A DNA stretch of 64,000 nucleotides, taken from contig NZ_JARZZP010000008.1 of the NCBI RefSeq assembly GCF_029948085.1, positions 47,341 through 111,340 on the forward strand, read 5' to 3'. This DNA comes from Streptococcus taonis (GTDB taxonomy: Bacteria > Bacillota > Bacilli > Lactobacillales > Streptococcaceae). Positions 1 to 7,855 of this stretch are shown here, one piece after another. The notes under the pieces were generated by a model that searched no databases, was not told the DNA's origin, and saw only the letters and a list, made by a program, of their open reading frames with translations. The position numbers were made by a program, and so were the translations under genes. How positions within the stretch are numbered: position 1 is the stretch's first letter; every line of letters begins with the position of its first letter.

Positions 1-5
1 AGAAA

Positions 6-13
6 TCCGAATA
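6..13 (+). promoter_or_regulatory. cin-box (ComX-dependent promoter) of cinA-recA
   Basis: The octamer TCCGAATA differs at one base from the streptococcal competence box TACGAATA, which serves as the -10 element for the alternative sigma factor ComX. It lies 18 nt before the cinA ATG, with AGGAGG at 21-26 between them. The upstream part of the promoter is cut off by the window edge. Confidence 0.7.
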
Positions 14-31
14 GGTAAGTAGGAGGAAAAA

Positions 32-1300
32 ATGAAAGCAGAAATTATAGCTGTCGGGACAGAGATTTTGACAGGTCAGATTGTCAATACCAATGCGCAA
101 TTCTTGTCTGAAAAGTTGGCTGAAATTGGTGTAGATGTCTATTTTCAGACAGCTGTAGGAGATAACGAGGCTCGTCTCTTATCCTTGTTAGAAATTGCTC
201 AGAATCGCAGTAGTCTAGTTATTTTAACAGGTGGCTTGGGGCCGACGGAAGATGATTTGACCAAACAAACTTTGGCCCAATTTTTGAGACGTGACTTGAC
301 TTTTGATCCTCAGGCTCAGGCTAAGCTAGATGACTTTTTTGCTCATCGACCAGACTATGCTAGAACTCCAAATAATGAACGCCAGGCTCAAATTGTTCAA
401 GGTTCAACTCCATTACCAAACGAAACAGGGTTGGCAGTCGGTGGCATGATCGAGGTGGCTGGGGTAACCTACGTCGTTCTGCCAGGACCTCCAAGTGAAT
501 TGAAACCTATGGTCTTAAATGAGTTGCTTCCAAGATTGACAACGGGCTCTAAGCTCTATTCACGTGTGCTTCGTTTCTTTGGCATTGGTGAGAGCCAGCT
601 AGTGACAATTCTATCAGATTTGATTGACCAGCAGACGGATCCAACTTTGGCACCTTATGCTAAAACTGGGGAAGTGACCCTTCGATTATCGACCAAGGCT
701 AAGAGTCAAGAAGAAGCGGATCGTGTTCTAGATATTTTAGAACAAAAAATCCTTGAAAGAGAAACTTTTGAGGGTGTTTCACTTCGAGAAATTTGCTATG
801 GCTATGGGGAAGAAACCAGCTTGGCTAGCCTGGTAGTAGAAGAACTGAAAAAACAAGGGAAAACTATCACGGCTGCAGAGAGTTTGACGGCTGGTCTTTT
901 CCAAGCTAGGGTAGCGGATTTTTCGGGTGCTTCAAGTATATTTAAGGGTGGTTTTGTGACTTATAGCCTTGAAGAAAAAGCTAAGATGCTTGATATTCCA
1001 CAGGCTGAATTGGAAAAACACGGAGTCGTCTCAGCCTTTACTGCTGAAAAAATGGCTGAACAGGCGCGAATCAAGACCCAGTCAGATTTTGGCATTAGTT
1101 TGACAGGAGTGGCTGGACCAGATAGCCTAGAAGGACATCCAGCAGGTACAGTTTTTATTGCTTTGGCGCAAGCTTCGGGGGCAGAAGTTATCCAGGCCAA
1201 TATCGCAGGTAGAAGTCGTGCAGATGTGCGAGAAATTGCAGTATTACATGCCTTTAACCTAGTTCGCAAAGCTTTATTAAGTGATGGAGATTTGTTATAA
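32..1300 (+). CDS. cinA: CinA, competence/damage-inducible protein
   Basis: Full-length CinA of 422 residues. The N-terminal MoCF-binding-like domain starts with [19 protein letters not shown] and contains [11 protein letters not shown]. The C-terminal CinA domain (about 265-415) carries AAESLTAGL and SLTGVAGPD, the NMN deamidase-type signature. The family is linked to pyridine nucleotide recycling, and in streptococci it is a late competence gene that helps bring RecA to the membrane. AGGAGG precedes the ATG, a cin-box lies just upstream, and recA follows after 41 nt in the same direction, which is the conserved late competence operon. Confidence 0.95.
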   Translation: MKAEIIAVGTEILTGQIVNTNAQFLSEKLAEIGVDVYFQTAVGDNEARLLSLLEIAQNRSSLVILTGGLGPTEDDLTKQTLAQFLRRDLTFDPQAQAKLDDFFAHRPDYARTPNNERQAQIVQGSTPLPNETGLAVGGMIEVAGVTYVVLPGPPSELKPMVLNELLPRLTTGSKLYSRVLRFFGIGESQLVTILSDLIDQQTDPTLAPYAKTGEVTLRLSTKAKSQEEADRVLDILEQKILERETFEGVSLREICYGYGEETSLASLVVEELKKQGKTITAAESLTAGLFQARVADFSGASSIFKGGFVTYSLEEKAKMLDIPQAELEKHGVVSAFTAEKMAEQARIKTQSDFGISLTGVAGPDSLEGHPAGTVFIALAQASGAEVIQANIAGRSRADVREIAVLHAFNLVRKALLSDGDLL

Positions 1301-1301
1301 T
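1273..1301 (+). promoter_or_regulatory. possible internal promoter for recA
   Basis: A perfect TATAAT (1296-1301) lies 16 nt after TTTATT/TTATTA at the very end of cinA, about 40 nt before the recA ATG. It could give basal, competence-independent recA transcription, while the cin-box upstream of cinA gives the competence-induced transcript. The -35 match is weak. Confidence 0.4.
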
Positions 1302-1341
1302 AGAAGAAGGTCTAAGGACTATTAGAATACAGGAGAATAAA

Positions 1342-2496
1342 ATGGCGAAAAAACCAACAAAAAAATTAGACGAAATTGGCAAAAAATTTGGTGCTGATCG
1401 TGAAAAAGCCCTAAACGATGCCCTTAAATTGATTGAAAAAGATTTCGGTAAGGGATCAATCATGCGCTTGGGTGAACGTGCAGAGCAAAAGGTCCAAGTG
1501 ATGAGCTCAGGTTCTTTGGCTCTTGATATTGCACTCGGATCAGGTGGTTATCCAAAGGGACGTATCATCGAAATCTACGGTCCAGAATCATCTGGTAAGA
1601 CAACGGTTGCCCTTCATGCGGTAGCGCAAGCCCAAAAAGAAGGCGGAATTGCTGCCTTTATCGATGCGGAGCACGCGCTTGACCCAGCCTATGCAGCAGC
1701 TCTTGGGGTTAACATTGACGAATTGCTCTTGTCACAACCAGACTCAGGGGAGCAAGGTCTTGAAATTGCTGGGAAATTGATTGATTCAGGTGCAGTTGAC
1801 CTTGTTGTTATCGACTCAGTTGCTGCTCTTGTACCTCGTGCGGAAATCGATGGAGATATCGGAGATAGCCACGTTGGTCTTCAAGCTCGTATGATGAGCC
1901 AGGCTATGCGTAAACTTGGAGCTTCTATTAATAAGACTAAGACAATTGCTATCTTCATTAACCAATTGCGTGAAAAAGTAGGAGTTATGTTTGGTAATCC
2001 AGAGACAACTCCTGGTGGACGTGCCCTTAAATTCTACGCTTCTGTCCGTTTGGATGTTCGTGGAAGCACACAAATCAAGGGAACTGGTGATCAAAAAGAT
2101 ACGAGCGTAGGTAAGGAAACCAAGATTAAGGTTGTTAAAAACAAGGTAGCTCCACCATTCAAAGAAGCCTTTGTTGAAATCATGTATGGAGAAGGAATTT
2201 CAAGAACTGGTGAGCTTTTGAAGATTGCAAGTGATCTTGACATCATCAAGAAGGCAGGAGCATGGTACTCTTATAAAGACGAAAAGATTGGTCAAGGTTC
2301 TGAAAATGCAAAGAAATACTTGGCAGATCATCCAGAAGTCTTTGATGAGATTGACCACCAAGTTCGTGTCAAGTTTGGCTTGATTGAAGACGATGCAGTA
2401 GCCGATGAAAAAGTAAAGGCTCCCGAAGTAGAAGTAGCTAATCAAGAAGTGACTCTTGACCTTGGCGATGATCTTGAAATCGAAATTGAAGATTAA
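1342..2496 (+). CDS. recA: RecA recombinase
   Basis: RecA of 384 residues, which polymerises on single-stranded DNA, drives strand exchange in recombination and transformation, and triggers LexA-type self-cleavage. The Walker A motif GPESSGKTT is near residue 80. The L2/hexamer signatures [13 protein letters not shown] and [20 protein letters not shown] are intact. The C-terminus is acidic ([12 protein letters not shown]), as usual. AGGAG lies just before the ATG. It is the second gene of the cinA-recA operon. In pneumococcus dinF and lytA follow recA; here a strong terminator follows instead. Confidence 0.98.
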   Translation: MAKKPTKKLDEIGKKFGADREKALNDALKLIEKDFGKGSIMRLGERAEQKVQVMSSGSLALDIALGSGGYPKGRIIEIYGPESSGKTTVALHAVAQAQKEGGIAAFIDAEHALDPAYAAALGVNIDELLLSQPDSGEQGLEIAGKLIDSGAVDLVVIDSVAALVPRAEIDGDIGDSHVGLQARMMSQAMRKLGASINKTKTIAIFINQLREKVGVMFGNPETTPGGRALKFYASVRLDVRGSTQIKGTGDQKDTSVGKETKIKVVKNKVAPPFKEAFVEIMYGEGISRTGELLKIASDLDIIKKAGAWYSYKDEKIGQGSENAKKYLADHPEVFDEIDHQVRVKFGLIEDDAVADEKVKAPEVEVANQEVTLDLGDDLEIEIED

Positions 2497-2501
2497 AAAG
2501 T

Positions 2502-2529
2502 AAAAGTGGCGGAGGAATCCCCACTTTTT
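2502..2529 (+). terminator. terminator after recA
   Basis: The stem AAAAGTGG/CCACTTTT encloses a loop of about 11 nt and ends in a T run. It closes the cinA-recA transcript. Confidence 0.8.
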
Positions 2530-2672
2530 CTGCTATATGAGAATAAAGAAACAAGGTTATGAGAGCAGGAATGACAGATTTTCACAGTAAAAATGAGGAA
2601 GACTATTGCAAAAGATTTGATTTGATGATAAAATAAATTGAAAATAAAAGTAATGCCAAGGAGATTGTTGGT

Positions 2673-2867
2673 ATGGAAAAACGTTTAGTTCGCAATGTTC
2701 AAGATAAAAAAATTGCAGGTGTTTGTGCAGGTCTTGCTGACTATTTAGATATTGATGCAACACTTGTTCGTGGACTTTGGATTCTCTTCACATTACTAGG
2801 TGGATCAGGAATTCTTGCCTATCTCATTCTCTGGCTGATCATGCCAGAAGCTGGAACAAAAGCGTAA
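2673..2867 (+). CDS. PspC domain small membrane protein
   Basis: A 64-residue protein made almost wholly of one PspC domain: KRLVRNVQDKKIAGVCAGLADYL, then a hydrophobic helix (about 33-58) containing LWILFTLLGGSGILAYLIL and ending LIMPEA. AAGGAG lies 9-14 nt before the ATG. In Gram-positive bacteria stand-alone PspC proteins are inner-membrane proteins tied to envelope stress. There is no PspA/B partner nearby. It sits alone between two terminators, so it is probably its own transcription unit. The domain call is firm and the role is inferred. Confidence 0.85.
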   Translation: MEKRLVRNVQDKKIAGVCAGLADYLDIDATLVRGLWILFTLLGGSGILAYLILWLIMPEAGTKA

Positions 2868-2900
2868 ACTTAGTGACATTTTTATAAGAGAAATCAAGAT

Positions 2901-2932
2901 AAGGCTGAAACAAAATTGTTTCAGCCTTATTT
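2901..2932 (+). terminator. terminator after PspC gene
   Basis: The near-perfect stem AAGGCTGAAACAA / TTGTTTCAGCCTT is followed by TATTTAT. It is compact and could act in both directions. Confidence 0.7.
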
Positions 2933-3038
2933 ATAGTGGATTGAAATAAGGGATGAACAATTCGATTAGGAAAGTCAAACTTATTTCTAGAAATATTTTA
3001 GAATTCGTAGCGTACTATTATAGATTCAATCTACTATA
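2932..3038. repeat. RUP-like repeat, unit 1
   Basis: A unit of about 107 bp bounded by imperfect terminal inverted repeats (TATAGTGGATTGAAAT at the left, ATTCAATCTACTATA at the right). Length and ends fit the RUP element of pneumococcus and relatives, a non-autonomous element thought to be mobilised by an IS630-family transposase. It begins inside the T-rich tail of the preceding terminator. Confidence 0.65.
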
Positions 3039-3071
3039 ATTTTGTTGTGTAGCAGATTGAATAGAAAACAC

Positions 3072-3179
3072 TATAGTAGATTCAAATAAGGGATGAACAA
3101 TTCGATTAGAAAAATCAAACTTATTTCTAGAAATATTTTTAGCAGTCGTGATGTACTATTATAGATTCAATCTACTATA
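3072..3179. repeat. RUP-like repeat, unit 2
   Basis: Second copy, nearly identical to unit 1 over its first 65 bp, with ends TATAGTAGATTCAAAT and ATTCAATCTACTATA. It is separated from unit 1 by a 33-nt spacer containing TTTTGTTGTGTAGCAGATTG. Confidence 0.65.
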
Positions 3180-3212
3180 ATTTTGTTGTGTAGCAGATTG
3201 AATAGAAAATAC

Positions 3213-3320
3213 TATAGTAGATTCAAATAAGGGATGAACAATTCGATTAGGAAAGTCAAACTTATTTCTAGGAATGTTTTTAGCAGTCGTAATGCACTAT
3301 TCTAGATTCAATCTACTATA
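3213..3320. repeat. RUP-like repeat, unit 3
   Basis: Third copy with the same ends. The spacer between units 2 and 3 is the same 33-nt sequence as between units 1 and 2, apart from 1-2 changes, so the array has a 140-141 bp period and probably grew by tandem duplication rather than by three insertions. The rest of the 2868-3456 gap holds only terminators. Confidence 0.65.
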
Positions 3321-3365
3321 TTTTGATGGATTTAGCAAAACTTTCTGCTATTTGATTTCGGAATC

Positions 3366-3394
3366 ACAAAAAAATCACCTGTAGCACAGGTGAT
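3366..3394 (-). terminator. terminator for the minus-strand GNAT gene
   Basis: The stem AATCACCTGT/ACAGGTGATT (3373-3394), read on the minus strand, is followed by a run of seven T (A run 3368-3374 on the plus strand). Confidence 0.75.
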
Positions 3395-3456
3395 TGAGTT
3401 TTCATTGTCGAGAAGTTTGCAGTTTCTTACTGGGAAGTTAAAGACTGCAGTATAGA

Positions 3457-4011
3457 TTAGTGTTCACTAAAGCGACGGTACTCGATGTGGAAGTCAAAAT
3501 AATTTTCTTCTTGTAATTTTTGGAAGATATTCCGATAGGCTTCTTCATCAAAGTGGTCGCCACGATATAGAATCTCAAAACTAAGACCTTCGTACTCCAA
3601 AAAAGCATTGGCTGTTTTGAAGCCGTTTTGTAGGTAGAAGTCCATGCGGGCTTTTCGTTGTTCGAGGTTATCACAATCTTCGTCCAACCGCTCCACTTCA
3701 AGAATCATGGTACGTTGGTAAAAATCAATGAGTTTTTCAATGATTTCTCTCCCGTAGCCATGACTACGGAGATGAGGCATAATAGCAAAGAAGCTAATGT
3801 AGAATGCTTTTTGGTTGGAAATGGCAAAAGCGAAGCCGACAAATTCTTCCTCGTTATAGAAAGCGAAAAAGTGGGCATCATCTCTATCCTGGTAACTTAA
3901 AAATTCTTCCAAAGAGACGCGTTCTTCTTCAGGAAAGGCTTCCTTGTTTAATTGGTCAACTTTCTCAAGGTCTGGGAATACATCAGTAATTAACTGGCTT
4001 GTTAAGGTCAT
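3457..4011 (-). CDS. GNAT family N-acetyltransferase
   Basis: A 184-residue protein of the GCN5-related acetyltransferase type. The core strand-helix with the acetyl-CoA loop is FFAIMPHLRSHGYGREIIEKL (about 72-92; the loop is R/Q-x-x-G-x-G/A, here RSHGYG). A preceding beta strand FVGFAFAI is typical. The C-terminal part (ARMDFYLQNGFKTANAFLEYEG) matches the usual second half with the FYxxxGF motif. The substrate cannot be told from sequence. GGAGGG lies just before the ATG on the minus strand. It is monocistronic and divergent from the MATE gene. Confidence 0.85.
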   Translation of the reverse strand: MTLTSQLITDVFPDLEKVDQLNKEAFPEEERVSLEEFLSYQDRDDAHFFAFYNEEEFVGFAFAISNQKAFYISFFAIMPHLRSHGYGREIIEKLIDFYQRTMILEVERLDEDCDNLEQRKARMDFYLQNGFKTANAFLEYEGLSFEILYRGDHFDEEAYRNIFQKLQEENYFDFHIEYRRFSEH

Positions 4012-4084
4012 ACCTACCCTCCTTTTCTGTCACGATTATACCAGATTGTTTGCATCTAGGCAACGCTTTCTTATCCAAATTCCC

Positions 4085-4113
4085 TTGTTCCCCTACTAGA
4101 AAGCTGATATAAT
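4085..4113 (+). promoter_or_regulatory. promoter of the MATE gene, possible leaderless start
   Basis: TTGTTC (4085-4090), a 17-nt spacer, then an extended -10 TGATATAAT with TATAAT at 4108-4113. Only 6 nt separate the -10 from the ATG at 4120 and there is no Shine-Dalgarno, so transcription should start at or next to the A of the start codon. Confidence 0.65.
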
Positions 4114-4119
4114 AGCCTT

Positions 4120-5490
4120 ATGAATAAAAAATCAACGGTGGACCTGATTCATGGTCCCATCCTTCCCGCGCTAATTAGTTTTGCATTACCGATTCTACTG
4201 TCCAATATCTTTCAGCAACTTTATAATACGGCTGATATTTTGATTGTTGGGCGTTTTTTAGGGCAAGATTCCTTGGCGGCAGTCGGAGCAACGACAGCCA
4301 TTTTTGATTTGATTATCGGCTTTGCCCTCGGTGTTGGAAATGGGATGGGTGTTGTTATTGCACGTCTCTACGGCGCTCGTAATTTTGAGAAGATTAAGGA
4401 AGCTGTCGCAGCAACTTGGATTTTAGGGATTATCTTGAGTGTGCTTGTCATGTTGATGGGCTTTTTTGGTCTTTATCCACTCTTACAGTACCTAGAAACA
4501 CCTGCAGAAATTCTCCCTCAGTCCTATGAATATATCTCCATGATTGTTAGCTGTGTGGGAGTGAGCTTTGCTTATAATCTTTTTGCAGGTTTGCTACGCT
4601 CTGTTGGTGATAGCCTTGCTGCGCTTGGTTTTCTTATCTTCTCAGCCATCGTTAATGTGATTCTGGATTTGTATTTTATTACACAATTGCAGTTAGGTGT
4701 TCAATCTGCTGGTCTTGCAACCATTATATCCCAGGGTTTGTCAGCTATCCTTTGTTATCTCTATATCCGAAAGAGTGTTCCAGAGCTCCTTCCTAGGTTG
4801 AAGGATTTCAAATGGAATAAGGCCCTCTATGTCGATCTCTTAGAGCAGGGGCTAGCCATGGGCTTAATGGGTTCAATCGTTTCTGTCGGAAGTGTTATTT
4901 TGCAATCCTCTGTCAATAGTTTTGGAGCAGTCATTATCAGCGCTCAGACAGCAGCACGCCGAATCATGGCCTTTGCCTTATTGCCAATGACGGCTATTTC
5001 AGCATCGATGACGACTTTTATCTCTCAAAACTTTGGTGCAAAACGTCCAGATCGCATTGTCCACGGTCTTCGACTAGGGAGTTATATCAGTATGGCTTGG
5101 GCAAGCTTTGCTTGTGTGTTTCTATTTTTTGCAAGTCCTAGCCTGGTTTCTTTCCTAGCGAGTTCGACAGACGGTTACTTGATTGAAAATGGGGCTTTGT
5201 ACCTACGCATCAGTTCGGTATTCTATCCGTTTTTGAGTCTTTTATTGATCTATAGAAATAGCTTGCAGGGTCTCGGTCAAAAATTCTTGCCCCTCGTATC
5301 AAGCTTTATCGAGTTTTTTGGTAAAATTATTTTCGTCGCTTGGATTATTCCTTGGACAGGTTATACAGGTGTGATTCTATGTGAGCCCCTTCTCTGGCTA
5401 GTTATGACTGCCCAACTTTACTTCTCACTTTCCAAACATCCATGGATCAAAGAAGGCAAAAAACTCTTGGCTACTGGCGGGAAATCCTAG
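4120..5490 (+). CDS. MATE family multidrug/toxin efflux transporter
   Basis: A 456-residue integral membrane protein with about 12 hydrophobic segments in two six-helix halves. The MATE start pattern is clear: GPILPALISFALPILLSNIF followed by LYNTADILIVGRFLG, and the second half repeats it around residues 250-300 (AAARRIMAFALLPMTAISAS, FISQNFGA). Such proteins export cationic drugs or metabolites using Na+ or H+ gradients. It may be a DinF relative, but it is not adjacent to recA as pneumococcal dinF is. It has no Shine-Dalgarno and an ideally placed -10 box 6 nt before the ATG, so it is probably leaderless. Substrate unknown. Confidence 0.9.
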   Translation: MNKKSTVDLIHGPILPALISFALPILLSNIFQQLYNTADILIVGRFLGQDSLAAVGATTAIFDLIIGFALGVGNGMGVVIARLYGARNFEKIKEAVAATWILGIILSVLVMLMGFFGLYPLLQYLETPAEILPQSYEYISMIVSCVGVSFAYNLFAGLLRSVGDSLAALGFLIFSAIVNVILDLYFITQLQLGVQSAGLATIISQGLSAILCYLYIRKSVPELLPRLKDFKWNKALYVDLLEQGLAMGLMGSIVSVGSVILQSSVNSFGAVIISAQTAARRIMAFALLPMTAISASMTTFISQNFGAKRPDRIVHGLRLGSYISMAWASFACVFLFFASPSLVSFLASSTDGYLIENGALYLRISSVFYPFLSLLLIYRNSLQGLGQKFLPLVSSFIEFFGKIIFVAWIIPWTGYTGVILCEPLLWLVMTAQLYFSLSKHPWIKEGKKLLATGGKS

Positions 5491-5545
5491 CTTAATTTAC
5501 TAAAGAAAATCCATTTCCTCTAGTGAAAATCGGATAGACTTGTGT

Positions 5546-5551
5546 TATAAT
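5546..5551 (+). promoter_or_regulatory. -10 box of yebC
   Basis: TATAAT with an upstream TGT (extended -10) lies 35 nt before the yebC ATG. The -35 is poor. Confidence 0.5.
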
Positions 5552-5586
5552 AAGAAAGATTAAAATGTGAAAAAAGGAGATTCCTA

Positions 5587-6303
5587 ATGGGACGTAAATG
5601 GGCCAATATCGTAGCTAAGAAAACGGCTAAAGATGGAGCTAACTCTAAAGTATATGCAAAATTTGGTGTAGAAATCTATGTAGCAGCTAAAAAAGGTGAA
5701 CCAGATCCAGAACTAAACACTGCTTTGAAATTCGTTATCGATCGTGCCAAACAAGCGCAAGTGCCAAAGCACGTTATTGATAAGGCTATCGATAAGGCAA
5801 AAGGAAACACAGACGAAACCTTTACAGAAGGACGTTACGAAGGATTTGGGCCAAATGGTTCAATGTTGATCGTTGATACCTTGACTTCAAACGTTAACCG
5901 TACAGCTGCCAACGTGCGTGCTGCCTTTGGTAAAAACGGTGGGAACATGGGAGCTTCAGGTTCTGTATCTTACCTCTTTGACAACAAAGGTGTTATCGTC
6001 TTTGCAGGTGAAGATGCTGATGCAATCTTTGAACTCTTGCTTGAAGCAGATGTCGATGTAGACGATGTAGAAGCAGAAGAAGGAACAATCACTGTTTACA
6101 CAGCTCCAACTGACCTTCACAAGGCTATCGTTGCCTTGCGTGAATCTGGTATTGAAGAATTCCAAGTAACTGAATTAGAAATGATTCCTCAATCAGAAGT
6201 TGAGTTGTCAGGTGAAGATTTGGAAACATTTGAAAAACTCTACGGAGTCCTTGAAGACGACGAAGACGTACAAAAAATCTACACAAACGTAGATGGATTC
6301 TAA
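5587..6303 (+). CDS. yebC: YebC/PmpR family protein
   Basis: A 238-residue member of the YebC/TACO1 family: [20 protein letters not shown] at the N-terminus, then a long acidic C-terminal domain. Family members were named as DNA-binding regulators, and recent work on relatives supports a role in translation of difficult proline-rich stretches; which applies here cannot be read from sequence. AAAAGGAG precedes the ATG. In pneumococcus this gene lies next to the pneumolysin gene, which is absent here. A near-perfect terminator follows directly, so it is monocistronic. Confidence 0.92.
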   Translation: MGRKWANIVAKKTAKDGANSKVYAKFGVEIYVAAKKGEPDPELNTALKFVIDRAKQAQVPKHVIDKAIDKAKGNTDETFTEGRYEGFGPNGSMLIVDTLTSNVNRTAANVRAAFGKNGGNMGASGSVSYLFDNKGVIVFAGEDADAIFELLLEADVDVDDVEAEEGTITVYTAPTDLHKAIVALRESGIEEFQVTELEMIPQSEVELSGEDLETFEKLYGVLEDDEDVQKIYTNVDGF

Positions 6304-6313
6304 GAATAAAAAT

Positions 6314-6351
6314 AACCCCTTTGAAAATTCAGTATTTTCAAGGGGTTTGTT
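6314..6351 (+). terminator. terminator after yebC
   Basis: A long stem AACCCCTTTGAAAAT / ATTTTCAAGGGGTT (one bulged A) is followed by TGTTT. Confidence 0.85.
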
Positions 6352-6397
6352 TATCTTGTGATAACAAAAGGGGGCAGGAAAGAGACGAAAATCTCTT

Positions 6398-6427
6398 TTG
6401 CCCAAAACGTTATTAGTAATCTATAAT
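6398..6427 (+). promoter_or_regulatory. promoter of candidate small RNA
   Basis: TTGCCC (6398-6403), 18 nt, and a perfect TATAAT (6422-6427). No open reading frame with a ribosome binding site follows. The -35 overlaps the 3' arm of an independent hairpin at 6372-6403 (GGGCA..AAAGAG / CTCTTT.TGCCC). Confidence 0.5.
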
Positions 6428-6432
6428 TGTCC

Positions 6433-6519
6433 ATAATCCAATGGATTGTGGAAATATCGTGGTGCGGGGATTTAGAAATCGAGACTTGGTCTACCGATTG
6501 CTATTCCCGGCACCTTTTT
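6433..6519 (+). ncRNA. candidate orphan small RNA with intrinsic terminator
   Basis: After the TATAAT comes a hairpin CCATAATCC/GGATTGTGG (6431-6451). A long GC-capped hairpin follows (6461-6514): GGTGC and GGGA pair with TCCC and GCACC, and inside AATCG-AGAC pairs with GTCT-CGATT around a TTG loop. It ends in five T (6515-6519), a classical plus-strand intrinsic terminator. The stretch lies between yebC and a convergent gene and holds no convincing coding region. I recognise no Rfam family. Expected transcript about 85 nt. Confidence 0.55.
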
Positions 6520-6526
6520 AGTTATG

Positions 6527-7201
6527 TTAAACTTTCACTCCAGAATCAGATTGTTCTTTTCGGTCCAGTCCGACAGCAAATTTACGGATTAGAAGAAACT
6601 GGCCATTTTCCTGCTTGACGAACGTGAGCACAACTGTCTTAGGATCTGAACTGATGGAGAGATAGGTGATTCTTTTTATTTCGTAGTCTCCCATAACTGA
6701 ATCTGTTTCTGAATCTGGGATTCCGTGTTCCCTGATAATGTCATTGTAGTTGGTACCCCCTTGCCCTTGGTTGGAAGGGTCGCCCTCTATTAAGGCATCA
6801 AACTGTTCTTGAGTCCAGGTAAAGATCTCTTCTTCCTCCTCATATTCATCAATGGTACTATTTGGCCAATCTTCATTGGTTGGTTCTTCCATGAGATAAT
6901 TAGAAGAGCTACGATAGCCTCTTATAAAATCAGCGAAGATAGGAGTGAACAGCAGTTGGCTTATCAGTACAATGATAATGGAAATGAGGCCAAAGCTTGA
7001 ACCAATCATAGCTAATGTTTTTTGATTTTGGAGATTGAGGCCAATGCCGATGACTCCTAAGATCAAGGCAACAAATCCAAGGAGAAAGGATAGACCATTG
7101 ACAATTGGTATCCAAGAACCAAGAAGCGCAAGGGCTCCAAAGATGATGGCAAGGATTCCTAAGGTTTTCTGTTCTTTTTGCTTCATGTGTGAATTTCTCA
7201 T
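6527..7201 (-). CDS. membrane protein of unknown function, DUF4190-like N-terminus
   Basis: A 224-residue protein. Three hydrophobic segments in the first 90 residues (LGILAIIFGALALLGSW, LSFLLGFVALILGVIGIGL, IGSSFGLISIIIVLISQLLF) resemble the short DUF4190-type membrane module. Then comes an acidic linker (EDWPNSTIDEYEEEEE) and a presumably extracytoplasmic C-terminal domain with a lipoprotein SmpA/DUF3862-like look (FDALIEGDPSNQGQGGTNYNDIIREHGIPD...). No function is assigned. The start may be Met1 or Met6 (MKQKEQ); neither has a strong ribosome binding site. It converges with the small RNA candidate. Confidence 0.75.
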   Translation of the reverse strand: MRNSHMKQKEQKTLGILAIIFGALALLGSWIPIVNGLSFLLGFVALILGVIGIGLNLQNQKTLAMIGSSFGLISIIIVLISQLLFTPIFADFIRGYRSSSNYLMEEPTNEDWPNSTIDEYEEEEEIFTWTQEQFDALIEGDPSNQGQGGTNYNDIIREHGIPDSETDSVMGDYEIKRITYLSISSDPKTVVLTFVKQENGQFLLIRKFAVGLDRKEQSDSGVKV

Positions 7202-7284
7202 TTCTAGTAAACTGGATTCGTATCTATGTGAGATAGTGTTTATTATAGATAAAATAAGAGCTTATGTCAATTTCTGCATAGATA

Positions 7285-7298
7285 GTTCTCTAGGAAAC
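7285..7298. promoter_or_regulatory. MarR operator copy 1
   Basis: GTTCTCTAGGAAAC, an imperfect palindrome upstream of the -35 box of the MarR-ABC operon. Confidence 0.6.
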
Positions 7299-7305
7299 TT
7301 TTTTC

Positions 7306-7333
7306 TTGACATCTTATTTGAAAATGATAAAAT
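7306..7333 (+). promoter_or_regulatory. promoter of the MarR-ABC exporter operon
   Basis: TTGACA (7306-7311), 16-nt spacer, TAAAAT (7328-7333). Confidence 0.75.
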
Positions 7334-7334
7334 A

Positions 7335-7368
7335 GTTCTCGTGGAAACTTAATTGTTCTCTAGAGAAC
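7335..7368. promoter_or_regulatory. MarR operator copies 2 and 3
   Basis: GTTCTCGTGGAAAC (7335-7348) abuts the -10 box, and the perfect palindrome GTTCTCTAGAGAAC (7355-7368) covers the expected 5' end of the mRNA. With copy 1 this makes three related sites around one promoter, as expected for autorepression by the MarR protein encoded next. Confidence 0.7.
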
Positions 7369-7393
7369 TATTTTTATTTAGAAGGGAGAAAAC

Positions 7394-7855
7394 ATGGATA
7401 AACCGATGTTGGTCTTTAAACGTTTTGGGCATCAGGTTCACCTCATGGTACAAAAGGAAGCCAAGCGTTGTGGTATCGAATTTATGGGCGGACCGCAGGG
7501 CCAAGTTATACGATTTTTAGACTATCGTGAGGAGTCTGAACAGGCGGTGTTAATCAAGGATATTGAGCAGGAACTCAATATCACCAAGTCAGTCGCCAGC
7601 AATCTAGTGAAGCGTATGGTACAAAATGGTTTGGTGGAATTGGAGGCAAGCCCAAGTGATAAACGAGCAAAATTTGTTCGTTTGACGGAAAAATCACGCT
7701 CTCAAATGAAGCAAATCAAATCATTCTTTGATCGAATTGACCGCAGCTTACTTGAAGGTGTTTCCGAAGAAAAACTCGCTATTTTTGAAGAAGTTCTGGA
7801 ACGACTTCAAGCTAATGTAGAAAAAATTGGAGGTAAGAATGAAGAAACTCGCTAA
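7394..7855 (+). CDS. MarR family transcriptional regulator
   Basis: A 153-residue winged-helix regulator. The DNA-binding part is IEQELNITKSVASNLVKRMVQNGLVE, followed by the wing with DKRAKFVRLTEKS (the MarR DxRxxxxxLT signature), and flanking helices form the dimer interface. It is the first gene of an operon with two ABC exporter half-transporters; the next gene overlaps its 3' end by 17 nt. Three palindromic sites of the type GTTCTCTAGAGAAC surround its promoter, so it probably represses its own operon until a ligand (perhaps an exported drug) releases it. GGGAG lies 5-10 nt before the ATG. Confidence 0.92.
   Translation: MDKPMLVFKRFGHQVHLMVQKEAKRCGIEFMGGPQGQVIRFLDYREESEQAVLIKDIEQELNITKSVASNLVKRMVQNGLVELEASPSDKRAKFVRLTEKSRSQMKQIKSFFDRIDRSLLEGVSEEKLAIFEEVLERLQANVEKIGGKNEETR

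Noticed and set aside
2932..3320. Three regularly spaced repeats with identical-length spacers, CRISPR-like at first sight
   Set aside because: Repeats are about 107 bp with terminal inverted ends, the 33-nt spacers are the same sequence, and no cas genes are nearby.
6461..6519. GC-capped hairpin ending GGCACC-T5, reminiscent of a tracrRNA end
   Set aside because: No anti-repeat, CRISPR repeat or cas9 nearby; internal pairing differs.
6427..6618. 63-codon plus-strand frame over the small-RNA candidate
   Set aside because: No ribosome binding site, it runs through the terminator hairpin and into the convergent gene.
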